Assembly: GCA_023313575.1 (NCBI GenBank)
Contig: JAJTTP010000017.1
Location: forward strand, 744,001 to 808,000
Origin: Eutypella sp. D-1
Lineage: Eukaryota; Ascomycota; Sordariomycetes; Xylariales; Diatrypaceae
Direction of reading: 5' to 3'
Length of the DNA stretch: 64,000 bases
In this document: positions 11,024 to 23,073 of the stretch, piece by piece
How positions within the stretch are numbered: the first letter of the stretch is position 1
Layout: the number at the start of each line of letters is the position of its first letter
Program-made: the position numbers and the translations under genes
Notes under the pieces: model-generated
Databases searched by the model: none
What the model was told of the DNA's origin: nothing
The model's input: the letters and a program-made list of their open reading frames with translations, nothing else

Positions 11024-13446
11024 TCAGGCGGCGTCGTCACCGACCTTCTTAGCGTCCTCGGCTTGGACGCGCTCGAGGGTGGCCTCGACCTTCTCCGTCA
11101 TGAGATGCTTCATACTCTTAAGGAGCCAGACGGCAACAATGGCGAGGACGACGAAGGGAATAATGCTTGCCCAGGCGAGGCGATAGGCATGCGCATACTC
11201 CCACCTGCTGGCCTCGTTGGCGGCGGCCAGGATCTCGGCATTAGCGCCTGGGATGTCGGCCGTTGCCAGTTTGCCGGCGTCCAGCGCCTCAACTAGAGCG
11301 CTGACACTGCTCTCCGGCAGTCCAGCCTCGATCGCCGCCCGCCCCACACCCGCAGCGTAGTGGCTGGCCATCCGTCCGTTAATAATGGCGTTGAGCACTG
11401 CTGACCCGAAGGCACCACCAACGGCTCGCGCTGAGAACGAGAGGCCCGTCGCTGTTGACAGGTATGCGTGCGGCGCCGTGAACTGGACTGCAGATGGTAG
11501 GAGCGTGAGAGGCGCTCCCTGTCCAATACCGGCTAAGACGTTGACGGCGAGCTGGGCACGCTCCCATTTCGGGTTGATATTCGCATAGCATATGGATCTG
11601 GATGAGAGAAGGTTATGAGCGTTGATCCCAAAAAAAGGGGGGGGAGGGGCAGGTGGACACTCGGAGGCCCATATCTTGTTTTTCCACACTTACACAACGA
11701 GAAAGATGGTGAAGGTCACGAGAAGCGGCTTCTGGAGGTCCTTGAAGCGCGTTGCGTACCATGTTGCAAACACGGAGCAGCCCATGAGAGGCAGCTGAAA
11801 ACTAAGCTGGCGGACCGCGATGTCCCAGGAGTTGGCCTCGAAGCCGAGGTTGAGAACGATTTGGGGCACGACGGAGTTGACGGCGCTGTAGAAGACCCAG
11901 CCTTCGACCGCGAAGGCGAACATGGAGTACGCGAAGTTGGCGTTGTTGCGGAAGAAGATGTGGGCGATGAGACCGTCATCGCGACCCCAGTTTTCTGGAG
12001 ATGAGAGATAATGGTCAGCTCAATGCAATCGCTAGACTACGAAAAAAATCGAAACGGGAGGGGTTGACTTACCGTAGACACCAAAGCCGACAAGGAGTGC
12101 GAGTCCGATAGCTAAAGGAGCCGCGACGTGTGGGTCGTTCCAGGAGTAGGCACCGCCGGCCCAGTTGAGCGCGAGGAGCATGAGGGCCGTGCTGCTCATA
12201 AATAGGAGGGATCCAATGGGATCGATGGCCCAGAAGTAATCCTTAAGCTTCATATGGACGTACTCCTTATTCTTTGGCGGCCAGTAGAAGAGAAAGAGCC
12301 CGACGGCGCTGACTCCGTGGAAGCCCGCCTGCATCCAGAAGATATTACGCCAGCCCCCTTCACCCAGGTTTGTGAGGGCGCCACTGCTGAGGTGGGCCAT
12401 CCTAATAAGAAGGAGAGACCAGGTTAGTTTCACGATGACCAGGGGAGCCAGAAGAATGGGCCCATGACTTACAGTCCGGAGCAGGATCCGGCTACGGCTA
12501 AAATACCGTTTGCGACCGTACGGTACTTCACTATGAGTGAAGTGAGTTAGCAAGAAATCTCTAAGCTAGAAGTATTTAGCTACTACATCAAGCCAGTAAC
12601 CTGCCAACTTACAAGGTAGAATCTCTGAAGGGATGGCGTGGATGACCGAGACGGTGCAGAGCGTGGCGCCGATGAGAATGCCGCCGCCGGCGAGGGCAGC
12701 CATGGAGTTAGCACGGGCAGAGATGACGGCGCCGACAAAGGCGATGAGCGGCGGTATCGTGGCGACATATTTGCGATCTAGTACGTCGGAAAGACGCCCC
12801 AGGACGGGAGACAGGACACTCTGCATCAGGAGCGGGCCCTGGATGATCCAGCCGGAGAGCGAGGACGCGCCCATGTCGCGAATAACGAATGCAATGACCG
12901 AGCCGGCACCGGTGACCACGAATATTTGGCCCATGTTGCTGTTTTCGTCATTGCGTCAGGGGTTAGCTAATAAATAAAATAGAGCGCTATACTGCTTGTG
13001 TAAAGTCAAACCGCCGACTTTCTTTATCTGCCTATCCCTATCCAGCCAACTATCGATCAAAAGAGCGGTGGAGACGAATCTCGCGCTTTTGACACAAGTG
13101 AACGGATCTGTGATGTTTTGGGGACTGAGAGAAGGAACTGAAGCACCCAATGGGTCTCTTTCTAATATAATAAGACGGTGAACTCACGCGAAAGTACATA
13201 TAGCGACGACGAGCTGAAAAGTGAACGTCAGCCAGTTTTCTCTTTCTTATTGCCATGAGTGAATAAGCATAAAGCTGTACGTACCCATGATCGCCAACCT
13301 AGGTTGATGTGAACGGCATTATCGACGGCTTCCTCGTCGATAGTGAGGATGCGAGGGTGACCGCCGTGCTGTTGCTCTTGATGTTCCCGGTGCTCCGCCT
13401 CGACATGGGCCAAGTTCTTCTCGTCCTTATCATCGGAGGACGTCAT
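11024..13446 (-). CDS. MFS transporter, TRI12/siderophore-iron type (14-TM)
   Basis: Major facilitator of about 591 residues, encoded by seven exons on the minus strand: 13285-13446, 13188-13213, 12613-12938, 12473-12530, 12073-12401, 11694-11994 and 11024-11597. The joints keep family-conserved text continuous, for example SEILP/LKYRTVANGI and VANGILAVAGS. Signature segments are VVTGAGSVIAF, GWIIQGPLLMQSVLSP, GRLSDVLDRKY, GGWRNIFWMQAGFH, DPIGSLLF and LNWAGGAYSW, which match fungal trichothecene-efflux and siderophore-transporter relatives. The N-terminus (about 1-45) is an acidic and His-rich cytosolic tail. Exon 2 is only 26 nt and the following intron (12939-13187) is about 249 nt, long for this locus. 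By family it exports a toxin or drug or imports ferri-siderophores. Which one is not decidable here. No biosynthetic cluster lies beside it. Confidence 0.92.
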
Positions 13447-16400
13447 GTTGCTCTACTCGCGTGTCCGTCTCGCTTCAGAGGTAAGAGATGAAGTGGGAGC
13501 GAGTGAGTATTTCTAGGGTTATTTCAACGGCAACACCCCGTGCCTCTTCTTCACGAAGATATTGAAAGAGTCGACTGGGAAGAGGAGCCAGCGACCGAGA
13601 GAGTAAGGGAGTCGGCGCGGGGAACAATGAGACAGTAACCATCGCAGACAGGGACGCGGTAGTCGAAACGCAGCCAGGGATTCTTATAACAATTTTATTC
13701 GAGCTCTAGCTCACCAGGGGATTTATTTGTGCACATGCGTCGCCATGCATTTGTGTCCAGCTTATTCACTTGATCAACCTCCCCCCCCTGTCCTCTTGAG
13801 CTGACAACCCCCTAGTCTACCCCATGTTCTGCTAAGCCCAAAAGTCCAATCTAGTCCAACCCCCGCATTGCAACTCCATCGATTTGGGGTACGGCAGTTC
13901 GCTCAAACATGGTAGTTATTCAGCGGTTGGTATAGATCGACCCTGTGATGGGCGTGCCTTGTTTGTGTTAAGTGAAGGGCATAAGGAAACCTTTACGTCG
14001 GCCCCCCTACTGAATCTAGTAGGGATCTCATTGAAACCCTCAGGGTAGGCAATGGTAGACAGGGCTACGATGGTTGCCTCGGGCTTTCCCTGTCGCCTCA
14101 TATTCAACTTAAGCGACTTGTGGAAATTGTATCCTAGGTAACCCGTAATGTTACGGCGTAAGAAAGTGATTATTTTGGTTGATGAACTGGCTACAAACAG
14201 ACTCTTCTCGGACTTAGAGAAGTAACAGCAAAGATCTACCCATTATCGACTTCGCGTATAATGCCTGGCTCAAATACTCTATGGCGGGAACCAGATCCGA
14301 TGTATAATTAGATAGCCACCATGCACGGGGTTCAGCCTATCGGATGCCTCTTGAATATCATATGTAGCATCCTTCGGTCCAATTCCAACTAGGCCTAGAG
14401 CGTGCCTTCATGCATAACGAATCCATTTCACCCCTGTTTATCAATATGTCGCTGACGATTCATATCTTTATGCTCTCTGATTGGAAACATACGGTTGCCT
14501 TGTACTATTCTCTCTTCCTATCTGGCTTTCGTCGTCGAGCAAACCAAACCCGTTTCGGAGATGTCTAAACGTCTCGTTCGGGGCCGTTCAGGCTACGGTG
14601 GGTGATCTGACCATCGAAAAAATATCGTCATAAAACTACACTTTTAGCTATGGATGGAAAGAATTCTGGACCAAGTTAATATATAACTAGACTGAAATAC
14701 CTAGGTTTCGCGGTACCGGTGAATGACTTCGTATCCGTGACTACAATAGGCCGCTTTAGTAACTTATACCCGTCGCTCAGAACCGACCCCGAAACGGATT
14801 ATGATGAGTCGGCTGTGGCCTGTCTCAGTATGACCCTATAGCGAGGAACGTGTTGATAATGATATCCCGAGGCTTAGACGCGTCCGGGCGCGACTCTTAG
14901 CTAGCTGTAGGTACATGGCCAAAGCATACAAGGTGTAGACCGCGATGAATAATCCACGGTTATCTAAATCGACATATATGCCGAGCCGTCGCAAAGTAAT
15001 CCCTAGTTACCAGCGTTTCGGGTCGGTATCTAATGAGCTGAGAGCCATCTCAACACAGCCGCTCACTTCATATTCAATGCCATGCCGCATTATGTCATAC
15101 TAGCGCACTTCATAAGCAGATGTCGTATCCTCTTGGATCTGGATCACGGGTATTAAAACGTGGTAAGCTATCGCCGCCGCGGTGGGGGTGCGGAGTGCGA
15201 GACAAGTGAACCCCACGCCGGCGCCGGCGCCGGTTGCCGTGGCTGCCAATCAATATCTGCCGCCGAGAACGCCGAGAGAAACGGCCCCTCGGTTCGATGT
15301 AGGGCCAGTCGGCACGTATGCTAAGGCAGCCGAGATCCCCCCTGGGCCCCACTACTACATCTCATTCTCTTTCCTCCTTTGATGTCTAATTACTACCTAG
15401 GCTGTAAAAGATCTCGTGTCGTTGCCAGTCTGTTGGACATTTGAACTAGAAACACTTCGACTCTATACTCCTAAGCCTGAATCTGGCGGTAGATAGGTGG
15501 GAGAGAATCTATGAAAGTAGGCAGACAGCGCATGTAAGCGAATCGAAGTCAAGATGGAACCAACGCTCTGCTCCGTGGTTTTAAATCACAGATAAAAGTT
15601 CAGAGTTCAGAGCTAAAGCTAGGTGCGAGAAAGGGACAAGGAGGGGCGCGGTGGAGGAAAGAGGTGCGGAATCGAATTAAAAGACCAGCCAGTCATACGC
15701 ACGAGTTACCAACTACGTCAAGACCCCCTGCGGATTTCTCTACGATCTTCGCATAGTTAACATGGAAACAGGTAGGGTAACCCCCCTCCCGGCCCCATCC
15801 TGCAGGCTTCGGCATCCTATGGAACCGCAGTGTTGGGTCGGGGAGGCGGGGACGTATGGTGCAGTATCATTACGCAGAAAGCTACTTATACTTCGTACTC
15901 GGAGCTCATTTTAAGCGGTGCCTTCTTTTCCGATGAGGCAGGCAGGCAAGTAGTTGTAACTTTTACAACCTCTCTAGGTAGGTGTATACTAACTAAGCCT
16001 TGCCTTAACCAGCTAGCCACCAAGGCGACTGCGACCTCTATAGCAAGAGTCTCAACGATAACATCTCCCTCGTCCTTGGCTTGGCTGGCTTGGCGCACGA
16101 GAACAACTAACTTTATCTGTCTTGGGGCTGGGGTGCCAAGCTTGGGGTGGACTGGGCCGGTCTGGGGTAAAAGCTGGGGTAAACAACTGGGGTACGCCAC
16201 TCGGGCATGGCCCTAGACCCGCGAGAAGAGGAGAGAGGGAGAGTCAACTTAAGGGCGCCAACAAGACGGGCGAGTGCTCAACCAACATACATAGCAAAGG
16301 GGGGGGGGATGCGTGGACAAGGGGCGGTGCTTCGTTTCTCCCTCGACATGGGCTCACTAGACACTTCTATTACCGCGTATGTGCTGCTGTGTAATCTGGC

Positions 16401-17079
16401 GCCGTGTCAATAATGCAGCAGTGGCACACTTTGCATCACATGCATGATTCGTTACTGCGTTGGCTAACAGGGCAAAGCGATTCTAATATGGAACATGGGG
16501 CAAGATGTAATGTCGTTGGGAACGTAGGCCTCGTGTCCATTCGCTACACCTACGTATCAGCTCTTAGGAATGTTATATACCAACCTAGTAAACATCATAG
16601 GGACGCTGAACTACAGCCTGAACGACTCAACTTGAGCGGCGGCCTGACCACTTATGCTTCTTCTGTAAAGCTCTGCGTTATGGAGCGCTGAAGATAAACT
16701 GTCACCAAATACTTTCTTCTATTTTTTTAAACTTGCCGGGCACCAAATTTTCTGGTCGCTGTAGGTTAGGTATCGCCAGTGCTGCCTTCCAGAATCATAT
16801 CGAGGGAATGATCGGTGCTTATTATCTAGTAAACAAGAAGGTGCCTTGATAATAAGTCGACTAGAAGCGCAAATTACACAGATAAGCCCATCGTTGGCTC
16901 CCCTCAAGTCTGGTGAGTGTTGCTATGAAAGTATGGCCCGCTTGCCCAACTTTGTCGAGTAATTGAATGAAATATATAACTACTTAGCTAACTGGCCGGG
17001 GGAGACTCGTTAGCTAGGCAGGCCCCTAGATGTGATTTCAGAGCGCAGCGCGTACATTGATTGCCCATTTAATCATTGC
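13447..17079. other. Gene-free 3.6 kb between MFS transporter and DNA ligase genes
   Basis: Contains the MFS promoter and the 3' flank of the ligase. I find no conserved coding sequence. Frames near 15182, 15830 and 16122 are short and without domains. The 15900-16160 stretch is rich in CTTGGCTGGCTTGG and CTGGGGT words, resembling other intergenic words in this window. No tRNA, rRNA or transposon terminus was recognised. Confidence 0.45.
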
Positions 17080-20003
17080 TCAATACTCGAAATCATCGTC
17101 CGCCGACGGCCCCTTGCTCTTCGTCACGCTCTCCTGTTTCCTGTACATCTCGGCGACTTGGCAGCTCGACGTCGCCTCGTCCGGCTTCTTATCGTCCCGG
17201 AGCTTGATGAATCTAGGGAAGCGCAGGCTGATGCCCTTCTCCCCTGACGGGTCGACCCCCTCCTTGGCCGCCGCCTTGTACCTCGGACTCAGCGTCAAGT
17301 CGGCCGTCTTCACCTCCCACACGTAGCGCGGCTCGAACCAGACATCTGGCTGGTGCTGGTTGCCGGAGGAGTGGGAATAGAATGGCTTTGGCCGGTCGAT
17401 GGTGATCTCTGACAGCTGCTTGTGTAGATCCTCGAGAACCTGCTCCGAAAACCCCGTTCCAATGTTGCACACGGTCTCATAGGTGTCGGTGTTGGGATTA
17501 TAGCATGCCAGAAGGAAGGCACCATAAACGGAGGTGCGCTTGCCTTTGCCATAGTAGGCACCAAGAACCACCAGATCTAGCGAGTCTCCTAGGCCGGACA
17601 GATAATCTTTCTTGATCTGTTTGTTGTCAGTGACATGAACACACTCAGGGGACCGGGGAAATTACCTTGAGCCAGTTGCGACTTCTTTTGCTGGGCTCGT
17701 ACCCGCTCTCCGTACCGTCGAGCATCTTGACCATCAGGCCCTCACAAGAGGCCTTAACACTTTCTTCCAGGAATGTTTGAATCTCTTCGAGCTCCTGGCC
17801 GTTCATATGTGTGGCGAAGGCGAATTCGCCCTCCGCTACTGCGAAGGCATCGTGAAGTAGGGCCCGACGTTCTCTGAGAGACTTTTCAACAACAGACTCG
17901 CCGTTCAAAAAAAGCAGATCGAAGGCGAAGACGCAAACCTTGACCTTGACATCCTCAGCCTTGACGTCCTTCCGCTTTCTTGTCATGAGCTGCTGGAAGG
18001 GGAGAACCTTCTTCTCCGTCACGTCCCAGGCGACGGTCTCACAATCGAGAACGAAACTCTTTGTCCCCTCCTTAACCCACGTGTGAAGCTTCTCCAGGAC
18101 ATCGGGGTACTTGGTAGATAGGTCTTCGGAGTTCCTCGAGAAAATGGATGCGACACCCTTGGCAGCTGCTTTGGTAGCCCCAGGAAGAGCATCGATGTAC
18201 TCGCTCGAGTGGTCCTTCGCGACGTAATGAATTTGGGCCCTTTCGCCGTCATACTTGTACTCGCAAGTGAAGGTCTGGTTTTCAAATCGATCCAGAACCT
18301 CAGTGATTGCTTTTGTAGGCTTAGCAAGCATAGGCTTCAGGGGAACCCCTGGGCGAAGTTTGCAGTTGTCCCGCAAATTCATAATTCCGTGCTCAAGCAT
18401 TGCGGGGACAATCACATCCCAACTCGGAAGTTCACTGAGTATGATTAGCGAGAACGTTAGTTGTGAAGACATGACAGCATAACGTACCTATAAACTGTCT
18501 TCAAGGTAGTTTCTGCCTGCTCTATTTCGGTAGTGCTAGGAACTTGACCCTTTTTCTCCATCTCATGGCAAATCATAGCCTGAGCAATGGAGACCAACAC
18601 GGTCTTCTCAGCCAACCCAAGCCGCAGTTTTCCCTCCAGAAAACGGACAATGTACTTGGCTTCGCTGGGACCCCCCTTGTCTTTGCGTATATCGATTTTC
18701 CCGCTGGTGGTTGCGTCGGCAGCAGAAAGCAGCTTTTTGATCAAGTCGACCTTTCTGCCCTGTGCGCCGTTGCCACTAACAGTTGCGACGTCCATCAGGC
18801 CTTTGTGGACACCTCTAACGGTGAGAGGTTTTGGCTTGAACATCGTGGGCTGGGTAGATCTGCTCTTCACTGCCACCAGGCCGAGATCGCCGATGTCCTT
18901 CTGATCTGCCTTGATGACTTGTAGGCTGCGCCCCGTCGTCTCTCCAATGGCCTTCATGATCAAGGACTCGCCAATTCCCAATTCTATACCGGCATAATCC
19001 GGCGCGAGCTTGTTGATCATTAAAAGGAGGGTCGGAAGGAAGTCTTCGGGCGTCAGTCGCAGGACTTGACGTAGGAATAGTGCGCAGTGCTCGGTGATCT
19101 CTAGTCGTTTTGTTGTGAGCTCTATGAGGGAGAATGTAGTGCATAGAGCAGCATATGGGACGGGATCACCGGCTTTCCAGTCCGGATAAGGGTCCTCCGC
19201 CTTCGTCTTAATTTTTGTCTGGATTTTTGCGCGGGCTTTTGCTGCGGTCTTGGATTTCTTCCCATGTTCTTCTTCCGCGCTGTCTTCCGCTTCCGATGCC
19301 GAACTCGCTGCCGACTCCGACTTGATCTCGTCATCCGCCTTTTTTTTCTTAGGTGATTTCTTCGCGGTGGTGGCAGGGGGCGTGGGGGATTTCCTTGTCG
19401 CGCGTTTCTTGCCCTTGGTGTCCTTGTCGGAGCCCGCCGGTTCGTCATCAGCCATGGCTGAATCTTCGTCCTCGTCTTCTTCACTACGGCGGCGTGTTTT
19501 CCGCGGACGCTTCGACACAGGCGCTTCCTCCTCATCCTCCTCCACAACATCCGCATTCTCCTCGGGCTTTTCACGTTTGACCTTTGCAGATGTCACCTTT
19601 GTCTTGCTCTTTGGTGACTGGCTCGCACGAGACCGCTTCTTCGATTCTACGACTTGCATGATCAATTAAGTGCTCTCCTCAAGGGGGTAACACCGGATGA
19701 AGGAGCCAGTGGAAGAAAAAACGTACCTGGTGAGCTAGCCCGACCATCCCCAGCAGTTTCGTCCTCCTTGGCTTCCGTTGCCGAAGATTGCGGCTCATCT
19801 TTTGGCTTCTTTGTCGACTTGGTAGCGAAGGAGAGCTTAGTTTGCTGGGTTGGAGCGGGCTTTGAACCATTGGGCTGTCCGAAGAACTTGCTAAAATAGA
19901 GGTTAGCATGCCCGAGTTGGGGGGAATAAAAGAAATTCTTCACCCACCCTATGGTGGTCTGGGAAGACTTTACATACCCCAAGGTTGCTTGTTTGGGGGC
20001 CAT
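17080..20003 (-). CDS. CDC9: ATP-dependent DNA ligase I (replicative)
   Basis: Joins Okazaki fragments and seals nicks in repair. Five minus-strand exons: 19978-20003, 19727-19890, 18488-19652, 17666-18434 and 17080-17616, giving 886 residues, usual for fungal ligase I. The first intron (19891-19977) splits a canonical PCNA-binding PIP box, QATLGKFF (residues 5-12). Residues about 64-200 are a Lys/Glu/Ser-rich disordered linker. The DNA-binding domain comes next, then the adenylation domain with the catalytic-lysine motif EYKYDGER (Lys512), FVLDCE and AFDLLFLNG, then the OB-fold with LRFPRFIKLR and a VAEMYRKQ tail. The third exon uses an AAG acceptor, because an in-frame stop rules out earlier ones. 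An in-frame ATG-less extension upstream could encode a mitochondrial presequence. The gene is divergent from the dehydratase gene with about 940 bp between starts. Confidence 0.95.
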
Positions 20004-20941
20004 AGTGAACAGCCTGCGCGACGTGCTTGTCGCGATTCGCAGGAGGCCGAGACGTGAAGCCACAGTGACGGATAGAAAGGAAGATGCTGGAAGGGAAGAG
20101 GGGGGGGAGAGGGACTTAATTGAAGGGATGGAGGGGAGGGGGGACAGCGCTGTAGTTATAAGATGTATAAAATAACCATTGGCTGCCTAATTTCTATGTT
20201 GCCAAATCCCCTATATTAGCAAATATTTATCTACCAGGTTGGCAGGTAAGCTTCTTGAGTTCTTAAAAGGGGTGAGCGCATATAATTGAGCTGCAGCTAA
20301 GAGGGTAAGAGCGAATTGCTGATATGAGACGGCTGGGCTGTGTAGTATATCGTCTACAATGTATACTTACTAGGTAGGTAGGGTCGCATGGATACCTGTA
20401 TCTGACGTGACTGAGACGCGACTGCCTGCAAAATTTACTACATAGCTGGGCTAGCGCCTAGTAAACTCGTGTAAATTGGTGACGCGAACATTTAGCCTAG
20501 GCAGAGCACACAAGCCCACAAGCCACCTGGGCAGGCAGGCAGGCAACCAGGGCAAGCGATTGGCAGTTCTGCGTATTGTAGGAGAGTTAAAAAGTGGATA
20601 TTGTATGTATGTTATTAGGAGCTTGCCTGGAAGCTTGGTTTAAGCTTTATCGATAAAGAACCGACCCAGACAGCCAGACAAGACATCGGCTAAGTCCCGA
20701 TGTTAAGTTATATACGGAGTACTAAGTAGGCCCATCAATTGCTATCGGAGTACCCGACCGACAGCTCGGTTATGCCGCGGTCCTAGCCGGCTAACCCCCG
20801 ACATACTCACTCATACTTACTACATGGTATGAGTGCCATTGGTCCTTTTACCTCCCATCCTACTCGTGATCCTATAAAGGATCACCTTGGAATGGTTACA
20901 TATCTTGAGGGGGCCAGTCAGAGACAATTTTCAATAAGAAC
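20004..20941. other. Divergent promoter region of ligase and dehydratase genes
   Basis: About 940 bp between two divergent start codons. It contains G-rich and AT-rich blocks, the shared word CTACCAGGTTGGCAG (about 20230-20245), a CCACCTGGGCAGGCAGG block (about 20523-20540) and the 10-mer TACGGAGTAC (20713-20722). The part nearest the ligase (20004-20186) stays open in the ligase frame without an ATG. No separate gene is seen. Confidence 0.5.
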
Positions 20942-22325
20942 ATGAAGTCAGTGTCTCGCCAATGCCTTCAGAGGCTCAATGGTATTCCCTGGTATGGCAG
21001 GGCGGCGGCGGCGGCGCTGCCCGGCGCTCCTGCGGCCAGCCGCCGATACCGATATTACAGCGCAAAGGCTCCGGGCGTCGACTTCGATGCTATCCGGAAG
21101 GAGATGCTATCGCGGCCCCCGAAACACGTCTGGGACGTCATGTCACCGACGAATTCACACTTACTTAATATCGCCCTGGCCGATTTCATCCCGTCTAGCT
21201 GCCAGCCCGCCCACTTCCGCCAGGCGGGCGTGGTCCATCCCGTAGGGCGCGCCTATGACCGACCAGCAGGGGTGGAACCGCAGAACACAGCGGATGAGCT
21301 CCGGCTACCCGAAGGACACCAGCTCGTCTACTTTCCGCCCCAGATTCCTGCGTCCGGCCTCTTACCTGATGGTACTGATCCCTACCAGAGCCCCGGCAGC
21401 CCCTTCGATCGGCGCATGTGGGCTGGCGGCTCTATCAAATTCGCGCACGGCTTGTCTCTGGATTCCACCCCGGCTCTGTGCATCGAAAATATAGGTCAAG
21501 TCGCCGTGAAAGGTCCGCCTGGGGAAGAGAAGATCTTCGTCGACGTTGTGCGTCGGTATGTAGACCAAGTCCATCGTAAAGACGGTGTCCCGGATGGAAC
21601 CGAACTTGGATATCGAACGGGCGCCGAGGAAACGAGAACCATTGTGTTCATGCGCCGGGGAAAACCTGTAACCAAAGATTTTGCCGCCGCTCAGGCATTG
21701 CAAGTGGAGAAAAGGGTCGTCAAAGGTATGCCTCTCCATGGCTAGACCCAAGTCCTTTTGGTCTTTGCATATTATTCTTGGCCGCGTTCTTGCCATGTGT
21801 CAAGGAAAGAAACAAAAAGATTTAATACTCCTGAAGTCGTTGCTCATGCGTGGATTTAGCACCCAAAACACCCGATTTCTCCATAACCCTCACACCAACC
21901 GCAACGCTCCTATTCCACTTTAGCGCGTTGACCTACAATGCCCATTCAATCCACCTCGATCCGCAGTATTGTCGGGAAGAGGAGGGGCACCGCCACCTAC
22001 TGGTTCACGGCCCGCTCTCCCTCGTCTTGATGCTATCTGTGCTCAGGTCCCGGATTGGCGAGGGTACTCGCATACAGCAGATTGACTATAGAAACGTAGC
22101 GCCTCTATACGTCGAGGAGCCCATGCGCGTCTGCGTGGCGAGAAATGAAAAGACCGAAGCGTCCGACGAGAACCAGAAATGGGATCTCTGGGTCGAAAAC
22201 CAAGATGGCAGCCTATCGATCAAGGCGACAGCAACGACAGGCCCCAAAAGTAAGCGGGTGCACACCATTCCATCATTCCACTATTCCTTTGACACCTTTA
22301 CTAACTGATTCTAGCCACTGAATAA
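20942..22325 (+). CDS. HTD2: Mitochondrial hydroxyacyl-thioester dehydratase type 2 (HTD2-like)
   Basis: Dehydratase of type-II fatty acid synthesis, converting 3-hydroxyacyl-ACP to trans-2-enoyl-ACP in mitochondria, a route that feeds lipoic acid synthesis (family knowledge). Exons are 20942-21725, 21860-22249 and a tiny last exon, 22315-22325. The total is 394 residues ending TTE. The N-terminus (about 1-45) is Arg/Ala/Ser-rich without acidic residues, a good mitochondrial presequence. The C-terminal hot-dog hydratase segment reads LTYNAHSIHLDPQYC then EEGHRHLLVHGPL, which matches the active-site region of the family. The N-terminal half includes RRMWAGGSIKF and VAVKGPPGEEKIFVDV. The last intron has a TACTAAC branch site. 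A related mesaconyl-C4-CoA-hydratase-like role is possible, so the symbol is tentative. Confidence 0.84.
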
Positions 22326-23073
22326 CAAACCCCGAATTGCGCAAATGGCCCCAATGTGTCTTCACAGTCATGACTATAGAACCGATTCAGTCATATTGAG
22401 TTGGACAACTCTGAACTGCTCGGCAGTTGTAGCTTAAACGTGTAGGTAACTCCAGCAGGGAGTGAATCGCAATCTCCCAGGGCCTGAATTCTGCCGGTCG
22501 GGAGTTCGGCCAGTCATGATGCTAGGATCTACTTTACAAGATATTTACATCTTATGTTCAGAGGCCAGTGTGATATTCACACTTTGGGATTAAACAAGTC
22601 AGGGAAATGTACTATCCATAAGCTGTCTACACATGAGGGAGGTATGTAAGTAAAGATGATGCAGATGTGTCCCCATTTCGCCTAGTTGCATATGTGCCTG
22701 TGTTACTGTATGATTATGCATTTAACAGAGATCGCCATTGGATTGGACTAAACCAACTTGAGTGGTCTACCCCTACTGACTGCCCTACTGCCCCACCCTT
22801 CCAAGGTTCCAAGGTTCCAACCTTCCAAGCTTCATGTCCACAGGTTCCTCCCATACTTTGTAAATACAAAGCTATGGAGGCCTGGCATTATCTATTATCT
22901 TCACTAATCTGATGATATCAGACCAATTTGTCGATTGTTGAAAAGACCGTTTAGAAAACCTCACGTGTCCAATTTAAAGTTGCGTACGGAGCATATTTGT
23001 CACACTTTCCCCTCATACCTTGAAACGTATCGTAAAAGTATCATCCCAGCCAGACCTGAAAGTCAGCGGCGCC
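22326..23073. other. Intergenic region with CCAAGGTT repeat cluster
   Basis: About 750 bp between the dehydratase and F-box genes. It holds a tight cluster of CCAAGGTT/AACCTTCC words at 22799-22830, and otherwise AT-rich DNA. No coding sequence is recognised. It presumably contains the 3' UTR of one gene and the promoter of the next. Confidence 0.5.
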
